From G963678445 sp963678445 (lineage in GTDB: Bacteria; Hydrogenedentota; Hydrogenedentia; Hydrogenedentales; G963678445), in the NCBI GenBank assembly GCA_963678445.1, contig OY782877.1:2418001-2482000 (forward strand): a stretch of 64,000 bases of DNA, written 5' to 3'. The position numbers were made by a program, and so were the translations under genes. Numbering within the stretch: the stretch's first letter is position 1; every line of letters starts with the position of its first letter. Below are positions 55,109 through 63,437 of this stretch, in pieces. A model generated the notes under the pieces. The model was not told the origin of the DNA. It searched no databases and worked only from the letters and a program-made list of their open reading frames with translations.

Positions 55109-55933
55109 ATGAGATTAACGCAAAAACAGGAATTGATGATTGCACGCTATATACACGAGGTGACAAGCGCCTCGGAAGCGTTGCCCGAACGCGTGCGTGA
55201 GCGAGGGGTGCGCCAGCTGGAGGCACGGGTGATGCGTAGTTTACAGGCGCATGATGGCGCGGGGGGTGTTTCGGATACCGACGTTATGTCAGTGTTAGCG
55301 CAGTTGGGCGCTCCATCACAACAGGCGTCGAAAATGGCCTCGAAACCTGCACCGCAGCGCGGTTTATCCCTGTGTCTGCTACCAGAGCAAGCCATATGGT
55401 TGGGGGTTTGCGCCGGGGTTGCCCGACGTTTCGATATCGCACCATGGGTAGTCCGTTTTCCCTTCTTTGTTCTGGGGGTTTTTACAGGTCCTCTGGCCCT
55501 GTTCGGCTATCTTTTTCTGTACGCCTTTATGCACCTCGAAACGCCACACGAAAAACGTAAACCCGTGTCATTTTGGCGTCTCATTGCGCGTCCACTGATA
55601 ACCTTTATGGTTGCTGTAGCGCTGCATGCAGGCACGACGGCGTGCCTGCGCGGTGTTTTTTACCTGCATGAGCTGGTGCGCAAACAACCCTTGCCGCCAT
55701 TAGGGGAATGGGGCTGGTTTTTAGACCGGGGTCCCGGTCTGCTTTTCTGGACCCTTGCCATTTGCCTGCCCCTGTCCGTACTCAGCGCACTACCGCTGGC
55801 CAATGCGTGGGATTTCAGTATCAAACGTCTGACACAGGCGCTACTCGCGCTCTACGGCATACTACTTTCCTTCGGGATTGCTTCGGTACTCGTCGGCATT
55901 ATCCTGCATGTGCTGCACGACTTTGTGCAGTAA
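55109..55933 (+). CDS. PspC-domain membrane protein
   Basis: A 274-residue protein. Residues 1-90 form a soluble helical part (LTQKQELMIARYIHEVTSAS). Then comes a PspC domain at about 97-145: PEQAIWLGVCAGVARRFDIA, WVVRFPFFVLGVF, GYLFLYAFM, matching the family's GVCaGiAeyf...VR..fvl pattern. Three to four further helices follow. PspC proteins are membrane partners in envelope stress (phage shock) systems, though many family members have other roles. ATG 55109 follows GGGAGGAAGC. No pspA or pspF is nearby. Confidence 0.85.
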   Translation: MRLTQKQELMIARYIHEVTSASEALPERVRERGVRQLEARVMRSLQAHDGAGGVSDTDVMSVLAQLGAPSQQASKMASKPAPQRGLSLCLLPEQAIWLGVCAGVARRFDIAPWVVRFPFFVLGVFTGPLALFGYLFLYAFMHLETPHEKRKPVSFWRLIARPLITFMVAVALHAGTTACLRGVFYLHELVRKQPLPPLGEWGWFLDRGPGLLFWTLAICLPLSVLSALPLANAWDFSIKRLTQALLALYGILLSFGIASVLVGIILHVLHDFVQ

Positions 55934-55984
55934 TGTGTCCCCTTCCTTGCCTGTTGCGGGAAAAAGGAAGCAAAGGAGAACCCA

Positions 55985-56034
55985 GAAGAGGAACGGTGAG
56001 GGCATACCTTTTGTGTAGGGTCTATCGCAGGCCC
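55985..56034 (-). repeat. degenerate stop-proximal repeat after nagB
   Basis: On the minus strand GGGCCTGCGATAGACCCTAC and AAAAGGTATGCCCTCACCGT directly follow the TAG of nagB. It keeps the GGGCC...ACCC and TATG-CCnTnACC features in weakened form. The neighbouring GGAAAAAGGAAGCAAAGGAG at 55960 resembles the CAAAG module. Confidence 0.4.
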
Positions 56035-56820
56035 CTAACGGTACTCTCGCCATTCGGGTTCATTTTCGAAAATCCAACGATAGTAGTCCTGTTGCGTCAA
56101 TTTGGCGGCGGCGGCTTCGTCAACAATGACGGTACAGCGAGGATGTAGTTGTAATGCGGTAGCAGAGATCATCGAGGTGATGGGGCCTTCGACGGCTTTG
56201 GCGATCACGTCGGCTTTGGATTCGCCGGTAGCGAGCAATACGCAGCGTTTGCATTCAAGAATGGTGCCCACCCCCATAGTGATAGCTCGATGCGGCATTT
56301 TATCGAGTCCACCGACCAGTGCTGCATTTTGTTGGAGGGTTCCCGGAGTTAGCGCTTTTTCCCGTGTGCGTGAATACATGGCAGAGAGAGGTTCATTGAA
56401 ACCGATGTGCCCCGTCTTGCCTATGCCCAGCAATTGCAGATCAATACCATTATGTGCGGTTATTTTTTGCTCATAGCGTTGACATTCATCAATGAGGTCC
56501 CCGGCCATGCCATTGGGCAGATGTGTGTTCCGTAGATCGATATTCACGCCATGAAAGAGATGCTTGTTCATGTAATATCGATACGAGCGCGGATCGTCCT
56601 CCGACACCCCCACATATTCATCCAGATTAAAGGTTTTGGCCAACGAAAAATCCAGAGCATCTTGTTGATGCGCCTCCACCAGCAACTGATACACCAACTC
56701 CATGGTGCGGCCTGTGGCCAACCCCAACACGAGAGCCGGATTTTCCTGAAGGGTTCGCTCAACTATCATGGCCGTGAGTGAAACGGCCTCTTCCCGCGTA
56801 TTTTGTATAATGACTTCCAT
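56035..56820 (-). CDS. nagB: glucosamine-6-phosphate deaminase
   Basis: A 261-residue NagB, converting glucosamine-6-phosphate to fructose-6-phosphate and ammonia. Motifs: LGLATGRTMELVYQLL, the FNLDEYVGVSEDDPRSYRYY region with the enolising Asp, LLGIGKTGHIGFNEP with catalytic His and Glu, and SRTREKALT. In the GxGxDGH motif the residue before GH is Thr here; E. coli has Asp and many Gram-positive enzymes have Asn. ATG 56820 has AGGAA upstream. The gene stands alone, without nagA or a GlcNAc transporter beside it. Confidence 0.92.
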   Translation of the reverse strand: MEVIIQNTREEAVSLTAMIVERTLQENPALVLGLATGRTMELVYQLLVEAHQQDALDFSLAKTFNLDEYVGVSEDDPRSYRYYMNKHLFHGVNIDLRNTHLPNGMAGDLIDECQRYEQKITAHNGIDLQLLGIGKTGHIGFNEPLSAMYSRTREKALTPGTLQQNAALVGGLDKMPHRAITMGVGTILECKRCVLLATGESKADVIAKAVEGPITSMISATALQLHPRCTVIVDEAAAAKLTQQDYYRWIFENEPEWREYR

Positions 56821-56960
56821 ATTTAAATTCCTGACAGGAATGCGCCAGAGGAACGATCTAAAACGCGAAGGGCGGATTCATTGCCTGTGACGCTGGCTGC
56901 ATAGTGACTGAAATGCCAAAAGCTATACATAAAAGACAAAATTTTTACGGTGCCTGGAGA

Positions 56961-57003
56961 TGGTAAGGGCATCGGTGGCCACCTGTTTACGGTCGCTGGA
57001 GCG
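56961..57003 (-). repeat. interspersed hairpin repeat downstream of the FmdE-like gene
   Basis: On the minus strand CGCTCCAGCGACCGTAAACA then GGTGGCCACCGATGCCCTTACC, starting about 24 bases after the TAA of the FmdE-like gene and in the same orientation. Confidence 0.65.
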
Positions 57004-57026
57004 CTTTGAAATAATTTTTTTGCAGC

Positions 57027-57566
57027 TTAATGCACGAGCGCATGACTATTTTCAAAACAAGGGATACAGAGTGCCTGACCATTGTGGTGCTGCAGTCGGG
57101 AGGCCATTGTGGCCTCTTTACATAGGGCACAGGGGATAGACTCTTCAATCTGTGCAGGAGACGGTGTTTTAATACGCACAGGCAGCAACGAGAGAATCGC
57201 TTCCTGGGGTGCTTCCAGCAGCCACTGGCTCAATGCATCACGATCCTGACGCACGGCTTCAGGCACATCGCGCCCATGGTAGAGCACCCGGATAGCCTCC
57301 TTCGATTTGCGCAGATAAAAGGTATACGCATTTTTTCCGTAATCGCGATGGAGCAGGTTGCCCTTGCCAAACGTGCATCCACACACGCATTGCACGGCAT
57401 CCACACCGCAGGCGTCATTTTCCACAATAGCGACAAGGCCTTCATCACGGGCGCGCGACGCGCCAAGATGTTCCATGGCCGCACAAGCCATACGATACCC
57501 AACTGAAAGACCGGGGCAAATATGCCCATGGAACCGTGCTACATCCGCAAACGTCATCAGAGACAT
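57027..57566 (-). CDS. FmdE/Tungsten formylmethanofuran dehydrogenase subunit E-like protein
   Basis: A 179-residue protein. The FmdE domain is clear: VARFHGHICPGLSVGYRMAC, then VENDACGVDAVQCVCGCTFGKGNL, which give the Cys and His residues that bind metal. The C-terminus adds a small Zn-finger-like segment, IPCALCKEATMASR and QALCIPCFEN (two C-x-x-C pairs). In methanogens FmdE accompanies formylmethanofuran dehydrogenase, but stand-alone bacterial members are of unknown function, possibly metal or molybdenum-cofactor related. ATG 57566 follows AAAGGAAG. No other C1-pathway gene is adjacent. Confidence 0.82.
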   Translation of the reverse strand: MSLMTFADVARFHGHICPGLSVGYRMACAAMEHLGASRARDEGLVAIVENDACGVDAVQCVCGCTFGKGNLLHRDYGKNAYTFYLRKSKEAIRVLYHGRDVPEAVRQDRDALSQWLLEAPQEAILSLLPVRIKTPSPAQIEESIPCALCKEATMASRLQHHNGQALCIPCFENSHALVH

Positions 57567-57664
57567 TAAAGGCTTCCTTTCGCATCTGCATTTATCCACG
57601 ACAACACCCCAACGGGTTCAAAGGACCCGTTGAAACATGCCGCTGAAGGGGCTTGCCTGTTCAG

Positions 57665-57703
57665 TGACGGCAAGGACACTCTATGGCTGGTGCGCTGGCC
57701 ACC
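57665..57703 (-). repeat. stop-proximal hairpin repeat after the 46-aa gene
   Basis: On the minus strand the base after the TGA starts GGTGGCCAGCGCACCAGCC, ending with GTGTCCTTGCCGTCA. GGTGGCC and GCACC keep the hairpin in altered form. Confidence 0.65.
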
Positions 57704-57844
57704 TCAGTATCCCAAAGCGTTTACAATATTGCTGATAACCGGAATATTCCACCCAAGCTTTGCAGAGGCGACCACCAGGATAGCAATCAAGAAAACAATC
57801 GTTGCAATTGCCGCCGTTACTTCACGCGTTTTCGTCCAACCCAT
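57704..57844 (-). CDS. 46-residue membrane protein (new small gene)
   Basis: An open frame from ATG 57844 to TGA 57704 encodes 46 residues: MGWTKTREVTAAIATIVFLI, AILVVASAKLGWNIPVISNI, VNALGY. GGGGAGGAAAATGGC gives a strong RBS eight bases upstream. One membrane helix spans about residues 9-28, with a short basic N-terminus. The repeat element starts on the base after its stop codon, as at other real genes. No family recognised. Function unknown; small single-helix proteins often tune larger membrane complexes. Confidence 0.6.
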   Translation of the reverse strand: MGWTKTREVTAAIATIVFLIAILVVASAKLGWNIPVISNIVNALGY

Positions 57845-57920
57845 GCCATTTTCCTCCCCCCAGACAGGGTTTTCCCCGTCAGGTAGTTTTACGAACGTGA
57901 TTCTGAAAAACTACTTTAAA

Positions 57921-57964
57921 GTGGTCCAGCGACCACACCCGTTAGGTATGGTCCTTACCATTCC
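57921..57964 (+). repeat. interspersed hairpin repeat
   Basis: GTGGTCCAGCGACCACACCC then GTTAGGTATGGTCCTTACC. The perfect palindrome GTGGTCCAGCGACCAC is intact. It lies upstream of the 46-aa gene and does not follow a called stop codon. Confidence 0.75.
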
Positions 57965-58079
57965 TGAATACAGCCAACAGTTTATTGGCATCTTCAGAAT
58001 GGCAACCACTACCCTATAGATATACACTATACCCCTTTGCCAAGGAACCTGCAAAAAAAATCCGATGGCCTACAAGGAC

Positions 58080-60128
58080 CTATAGCGCATCCTTGGATAG
58101 CGGGACACCGTTTTTCTGCAGGAGTTCATGGGCCTTTTGAAGGTAGTATTTGGATACAGAAGATTGGAGGTGAATAGAAGGAAGCATATTCATTGCCTGT
58201 TCCGCCAACGCTACCGATTTTTCCCGATTGGGGTGTTCGTCCAGATAAAATAGACTTAAATTCAGCAATAGTTTAAGGTAGTAATTTGTATAATCCTCAG
58301 GCGCTTCCTGACTCAACTTCTGGCAGAGTTGCAGTGCTTCTTGATAGGCATTCTCTGCTTTATCCAACTGCTCCGTTTCAATACATATCTCCGCCAATTC
58401 TTCCAATGTATCCACCAGCAGACTTTTATGCATCTTCTTATGCCGTAGCAGAACTCGTTGTAGGGTTAAGGCTTCTTCGTAATTTGTAACGGCTTTGTCC
58501 TTCTTGCCTATGAAACGCTGTACCCAGGCCAATTCACTATACGTATTGGCAAGATTATAAAAATATCGACACGGTACATCGCGGGCGAGTTGTTGCCATA
58601 CCTTTAAAGCCTCCTTGTATTTCTTTTCAGCACTGCGCAGCTCCAGGTATTTCTTTCCCGCATGTTTACAGAGTCGTACACCTGCTTTGCATCGGCGGAA
58701 GAAGGCCTTTTCCGATTTAGTGGATTCATAGGCTTCCACCGGTTTTCTTAGTTTTTCTATATCCCCCAATTCGTCTGCCCACGCCTGAAGCAAGTAAGCA
58801 AGAGGGGGTAAAAAGTCGTCCGGTTTTTCCTCTGCAAGTTCACGATAAAGCACCACCGCCTCTTTATAGTATTTTTTTCTTTGCTTATATTCCCCAGTCC
58901 AATCTCCCATCGCTTTCAATGTAGATGCGAGTGCTGGCTTATATGTCTCCGGATTTTTCTCAACGCCTTTTCGCGACAGTTGCAAAGCTTCTGCATGCGT
59001 TTTCTTTGCCAAATCTGGCTGCTCATTCAGCCTTTGGAAAAAAGACATGCGCTGAAGTGCAGCGATAAGCATAGGGGTGTATTTTAAAGGTTTTTTTTGT
59101 GCCAACGCCCGAAGGGTCTTAATTTTTTCTTTATAGAGGTTTTCCTCCTCAATGTGATTTTTTAATTCTCGTTGCGCATGGGTAGCCTTCTGGAAGTCCT
59201 TCGCAAAAAGAAGAATATAGTTATCTGAATCTTCTTCCGCCAGCTTCTGGTACTGCCCTGCTGCTCGTTCCCAAGTTTTGATGGCGTCTTCGTACATCGA
59301 CAGCTGAAATTCACACAAAAAAAGCAGGTGAAGAATTTTGGATAGGTGAAGCGCCGATGCGTCCAGGTGAGTTCCGTACAGATAGTATGCGCCGGCATAG
59401 GCGGCGGTGTACTGCCCCTGCTGATAAAGTAGGCGAGAATACTCAAACAAAGTTTGTGGCTGGTAGGCCCAATGTAAGGCCTCCTCAAAATACTGCGTAG
59501 CCTGTTCTGCATGCAGCTGACTGCTATAAAAAGTTTTCCACAGCAGGGATTTCAAGAAATACGCTTGCGCGAGATACTCTTTTCGTTCCTGGAGTCCCGG
59601 AAGAAACGCGTTCACCTCCAACTGCTCCGCCTCCTGCTGCAATTCATCCAGGCTCAAAACCGCATCGGCCTTGCGTAATTCGCCACAGTTAAAAAGCCGT
59701 TTGACCAGACACAAACGGACGTCTTTTCCCTTCAGTTCGTTGAAATAGAATTTTAGCAATTCTATATGTACTTTATAGGCCGCTAAGTCCGTTTCCAGCT
59801 GAACACATTCCTCGGAAAGGACCAGCTGCTTGTCTAAATCAGCTTCCAACGAAAGAAGCTGCTTTTTTTCGGAAATTCGCCCCACCAGTTCCTTGTAATC
59901 CTGTGCGTTTTCGTAGAAAGGAGCTTCTTCACTAGCCTGTTCTTCCGTTTTGTTGACAGGAGTCGTTTGACTGCCGCAGCCTGTAAGGAAGACGAAGAGC
60001 AGGGCGGCCAGGATGTATAAAGGCAGCCAGAGGCGTATAAGAGCGCGGTTACGTTGTATGTTGTGAAAACAGTTACGGAGGCTTTTTTGTGTTTTGGCAC
60101 AGAGGGACGTGTCTAGCTTAATTATCAT
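58080..60128 (-). CDS. TPR-repeat lipoprotein, paralog A
   Basis: An approximately 682-residue lipoprotein: a long basic N-terminus, hydrophobic core and lipobox FVFLTGC, then an almost wholly helical TPR array. Examples: ATQYFEEALHWAYQPQTLFE, KAVTNYEEALTLQRVLL, KAENAYQEALQLCQKLSQEA and PNREKSVALAEQAMNMLP. It is paralogous to the next gene upstream (shared ADAVLSL, EKxxLLxLExDLxxQLxLSEE, LLQKNG near the end). Surface or periplasmic scaffolding is the likely role. The start is uncertain: the frame stays open to 60230, and ATG 60128 has only a distant AAAGGAAAG. Base composition is AT-richer than neighbouring genes. Confidence 0.8.
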   Translation of the reverse strand: MIIKLDTSLCAKTQKSLRNCFHNIQRNRALIRLWLPLYILAALLFVFLTGCGSQTTPVNKTEEQASEEAPFYENAQDYKELVGRISEKKQLLSLEADLDKQLVLSEECVQLETDLAAYKVHIELLKFYFNELKGKDVRLCLVKRLFNCGELRKADAVLSLDELQQEAEQLEVNAFLPGLQERKEYLAQAYFLKSLLWKTFYSSQLHAEQATQYFEEALHWAYQPQTLFEYSRLLYQQGQYTAAYAGAYYLYGTHLDASALHLSKILHLLFLCEFQLSMYEDAIKTWERAAGQYQKLAEEDSDNYILLFAKDFQKATHAQRELKNHIEEENLYKEKIKTLRALAQKKPLKYTPMLIAALQRMSFFQRLNEQPDLAKKTHAEALQLSRKGVEKNPETYKPALASTLKAMGDWTGEYKQRKKYYKEAVVLYRELAEEKPDDFLPPLAYLLQAWADELGDIEKLRKPVEAYESTKSEKAFFRRCKAGVRLCKHAGKKYLELRSAEKKYKEALKVWQQLARDVPCRYFYNLANTYSELAWVQRFIGKKDKAVTNYEEALTLQRVLLRHKKMHKSLLVDTLEELAEICIETEQLDKAENAYQEALQLCQKLSQEAPEDYTNYYLKLLLNLSLFYLDEHPNREKSVALAEQAMNMLPSIHLQSSVSKYYLQKAHELLQKNGVPLSKDAL

Positions 60129-60284
60129 TTTGCCGGTATGTACTTTCCTTTGTGGCGGGGTTGATGGCTTGAGCATATACGGTGGGCAGGAACGAGAAGC
60201 CCCGTGTTTTTTTACAGTGTTACCAACCACCTGTGGAATGCTTTGCTGGTAGTGTATCGATTTACGAAAAGAACTACAAGTTTG

Positions 60285-62357
60285 CTATTTTGTGCTTGCG
60301 GCTATGTCTTCCACAGGCGAAGCCCCATTTTTTTGCAAGATTTCACGAGCGCGTTTTGGGTAATGCTCTAATGAGTATGAGTCATTTTTATCAAGAAAGG
60401 GGAGCAGTTCCATAGCTTTTTTAGCCAATGCTATCGATTTTTCGCGATTGGGTAATTTTTCCAGATAGAATTCGCCTAGATTTAGCAAGGTTGAGATATA
60501 GCAGTTCATGTAGTCTTGAGGTTCTTCTTGACTTAGTTCCCGGTAGAGTTCCAAGGCTTCCAAATGCAGTTTTTCCGCTTTTTTCAGGTTCCCTCTGTTA
60601 ATGTACAAAACTCCCAGTTTTCTAAGTGTTTCCCCAATGTTGTATTTGTAATGCCTTCTGTGTTTTACCAGGGTGCGTTGTATTTGTAATGCTTCTTCGT
60701 AATTCTTTTGCGCTTCTTCAAATAGGCCTCTTTCGTTTTGCAAATCGGCAAAATCGATTAGCGTTTTACCAAATGCGTGTGTTTGCCGGAACTGTTTGTT
60801 TGAAAACAACTTGCGGTATATTTCTATGGCTTCCTCAAAGTTGCGTTTGGCGCTTTCTCGTTCGATTATCTGCTGCTTTTGGTAAACAAAACGTCCCCAT
60901 GCGCCTTTGGCCTTACGAAGAAGGCTTTTGCTTTGCAGGTTGCGTGTATAGTGTTGCTTTTTGTCCCATAGGTGTTCCGAAAACTTTTTGTAGTTTCCCC
61001 AGTCATGCAGAATATTGGCGAGTGCGGGCAGGTATTCATCGGGATTTTCTTGGGCCAGTTCACGGTAAACCGCGATGGCTTCAATGTAATTTCGTTCTTT
61101 CTCTTTTCGTTTTTGCATAAAGGAGGCGGCATACTGGAAGGTATAGGCGAGCAGAGGTTTGTATTTTTTCGGGTTTTTTCGAAGCCCTTGGCGACAAATG
61201 AAGATGGCTTCATTGTTTGTTTTTTTCGCTGCATTCGAACGGCGTGCTCTGTATTGGGTGTACGACAAATCCTGCATCGCGCAGATTAGTTTTTCCTCAT
61301 ATTCTTCGGGGTTATTTGCTGCCAACCTGCGACAGGTATCCACGATTTCCTGGTGTTTTTTTACCGCCTCGTCGTACTGCTCCAAGTGGTATTGCGTGAA
61401 GCCTGAAAAGCGCAGTAGTTCACAAAATTTGGCGGCGTATATATACGGGTTTTCTTGCATCAGTTTTCTGTAGTGCGACAGGGCGTTTTGGGCGGTTTCG
61501 GCAGCAGTCTCATTCCAATCCATTCGACGTTCTACAAAGAACAGCAGGTGCAGCGTGTCGGCAAGCTCAGGCAGATATGCCGTCGTATTTTCTTCGCATA
61601 GGGCGCACGCCCTTTTGCCCAAGGCATAGGCAGTGAAGTGTTGCTCTTGTTTATAGAAAAAGCGGGCGTATTCCAGCAGGATTCGGGGATGCTGGGATAG
61701 TTGCAGGGCGTCTTCGAAATATTGGCGGGCCTGTTGCTTATGCAGTGGGCGGTTGTAGAAGGTTTCCCAGAGCAGGGCCTTGATGCAATATTCCCATGCG
61801 AGGGCTTCCTTTTCCTGTTGGCCCCCTTTGCTGAGTGATACCGCTTCCTGTATTGTCAAATCAGATTGTTCTTGTAGCAGGGCTTCGAGACTTAAAACTG
61901 CATCGGCGTCGCAAAAGCGGCCTTCATCGAAAAGCAGCTTGGCCTGACATAGTCGATCGCTTTGATCTGAGACCGGAGCGAAGATTTTCGGTAGTTCCTT
62001 TGTTTCTATTGAATAGCGTATGGCTTCCTGTTCTAAGCCGCGGCTTTCCTCGGACAGATCGAGTTGGCGTGCCAGATCGGGTTCCAGGAGGATAAGACGT
62101 TCCTTTTCATCGATTTGTGCCTGCAATTCTTTATAGTACTGCGTTTTCTCGTAAGGCGGAGTTTGGGGAAGGGGGGGAACTGTGTTGATGCCGCTAGTTG
62201 TATTTTTCGATGAGGTTGTTTGGGGGCGGCCCGTTTTCTCTTTAGCGAGGGGCTGAGGATCGTTACAGCCGATGAGTAGCACGAGAAGCGTAATGCCAAG
62301 CAAGTGCAGGCACGTACTTTTTTGAAGAATATGCGAAGTAAGGTTCTCTTTCCGCAT
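60285..62357 (-). CDS. TPR-repeat lipoprotein, paralog B
   Basis: A 690-residue lipoprotein with signal MRKENLTSHILQKSTCLHLL and lipobox VLLIGC, followed by about a dozen TPR-like helical pairs (ARQYFEDALQLSQHPRILLE, EAVKKHQEIVDTCRRLAANN, EAQKNYEEALQIQRTLVKH, KAEKLHLEALELYRELSQEE, PNREKSIALAKKAMELLPF). ATG 62357 is preferred, with GGAG ten bases upstream. It shares order and many motifs with paralog A downstream, 157 bases away, so the pair likely arose by duplication and may be co-transcribed. Function unknown. Confidence 0.82.
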   Translation of the reverse strand: MRKENLTSHILQKSTCLHLLGITLLVLLIGCNDPQPLAKEKTGRPQTTSSKNTTSGINTVPPLPQTPPYEKTQYYKELQAQIDEKERLILLEPDLARQLDLSEESRGLEQEAIRYSIETKELPKIFAPVSDQSDRLCQAKLLFDEGRFCDADAVLSLEALLQEQSDLTIQEAVSLSKGGQQEKEALAWEYCIKALLWETFYNRPLHKQQARQYFEDALQLSQHPRILLEYARFFYKQEQHFTAYALGKRACALCEENTTAYLPELADTLHLLFFVERRMDWNETAAETAQNALSHYRKLMQENPYIYAAKFCELLRFSGFTQYHLEQYDEAVKKHQEIVDTCRRLAANNPEEYEEKLICAMQDLSYTQYRARRSNAAKKTNNEAIFICRQGLRKNPKKYKPLLAYTFQYAASFMQKRKEKERNYIEAIAVYRELAQENPDEYLPALANILHDWGNYKKFSEHLWDKKQHYTRNLQSKSLLRKAKGAWGRFVYQKQQIIERESAKRNFEEAIEIYRKLFSNKQFRQTHAFGKTLIDFADLQNERGLFEEAQKNYEEALQIQRTLVKHRRHYKYNIGETLRKLGVLYINRGNLKKAEKLHLEALELYRELSQEEPQDYMNCYISTLLNLGEFYLEKLPNREKSIALAKKAMELLPFLDKNDSYSLEHYPKRAREILQKNGASPVEDIAASTK

Positions 62358-62678
62358 TTTAAGATACTCCACTTTTTTGTGTTAATATGTGCTCTAGTGT
62401 AGGGTTTTTGTGAGTTGTCTTCAAGGCCGCTTTTTGTCAGATTTCGAGTGAGCGCTCCAGATACGTTGACTTGTTTAGGGGATGCACCGTATCATTAACC
62501 TTCTTTTATAATGGCGCGTGCATGAAGGTGTGTCATTGGAACGAAATGTACATCCTTTTGGTTTACAAAAAAGAATAACGAAAAGAATTAACAGTTTTCT
62601 GGCGCAGACTCATGGTAAGGGGATTATTCGCCATGTCGGCGGTGCTGGCTGCTTGGTTTTTTCCGGTTAAGGTGTGGT
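62358..62678. other. intergenic region between the TPR pair and parA
   Basis: About 320 bases between divergent genes, holding a minus-strand promoter (62396-62424) and a TATAAT at 62507-62512 that could serve parA with a poor -35. No parS site (TGTTTCACGTGAAACA-like) was noticed. Confidence 0.45.
62396..62424 (-). promoter_or_regulatory. candidate sigma70 promoter for TPR paralog B
   Basis: On the minus strand TTGAAG (62424-62419), 17-base spacer, TACACT (62401-62396), about 39 bases before ATG 62357. Confidence 0.5.
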
Positions 62679-63437
62679 ATGGGACAAGTCATCGCGATAG
62701 CAAATCAAAAGGGCGGGGTGGGAAAGACGACGACGGCGGTCAATTTGGCGGCGTGTATGGCGGCGGCGGATCGGCGTGTGTTGTTGGTGGATCTGGACCC
62801 GCAGGGCAATGCCACGCAAGGGGTGGGGTTGGATAAGAATGGGCTGCGAATGACGTTGTATGATGTGATGGTGAATGGGGCGGGGGTGCAGGAGGTGGTG
62901 TGTGCGACGGGGATGGAGAATTTGTGGGTGTTGCCGACGAATCGGGAGCTGGTGGGGGCGGAGGTGGAGTTGGTGGATGCGGAGGAGCGGGAGTTTCGGT
63001 TGCGCAAGGGGCTGGCGGAGGCGCGGGAAGCGTATGATTATGTTTTTGTTGACTGTCCGCCGTCATTGAGTTTGTTGACGTTGAATGGTCTGGTGGCGGC
63101 GGATGGGGTGATCGTTACGTTGCAGTGTGAGTATTACGCCCTGGAGGGCTTGAGTGAGCTGCTGCAGACGATTATCCTAGTGCGGGATAATCTGAATCCG
63201 TCGTTGACGGTGAAGGGGGTGTTGTTGACGATGTTTCAGCGCACGAATCTGGCGACGCAGGTGGTGGAAGATGTGCGGGGGCATTTGGGTGACAAGGTGT
63301 TTCAGACGGTGGTGCCGCGAAATGTGACGTTGAGTGAGGCGCCGAGTTTTGGTAAGCCAATTATTTATTATGATCTGAAATGTGCGGGAGCTCAGGCGTA
63401 TATGGCCTTGGCTCGGGAGGTGATTTCGCGTGGCTAG
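62679..63437 (+). CDS. parA: chromosome partitioning ATPase ParA (Soj)
   Basis: A 252-residue ParA/Soj ATPase that drives parS-ParB segregation. Deviant Walker A: IANQKGGVGKTTTAVNLAAC; Walker A' VLLVDLDPQGNATQGVG; Walker B YVFVDCPPSLSLLTLNGL; VVPRNVTLSEAPSFGKP near the C-terminus matches the chromosomal Soj group. No N-terminal DNA-binding extension, which also points to a chromosomal copy. AAGGTGTGGT precedes ATG 62679. The stop overlaps the parB start by eight bases. Confidence 0.96.
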   Translation: MGQVIAIANQKGGVGKTTTAVNLAACMAAADRRVLLVDLDPQGNATQGVGLDKNGLRMTLYDVMVNGAGVQEVVCATGMENLWVLPTNRELVGAEVELVDAEEREFRLRKGLAEAREAYDYVFVDCPPSLSLLTLNGLVAADGVIVTLQCEYYALEGLSELLQTIILVRDNLNPSLTVKGVLLTMFQRTNLATQVVEDVRGHLGDKVFQTVVPRNVTLSEAPSFGKPIIYYDLKCAGAQAYMALAREVISRG

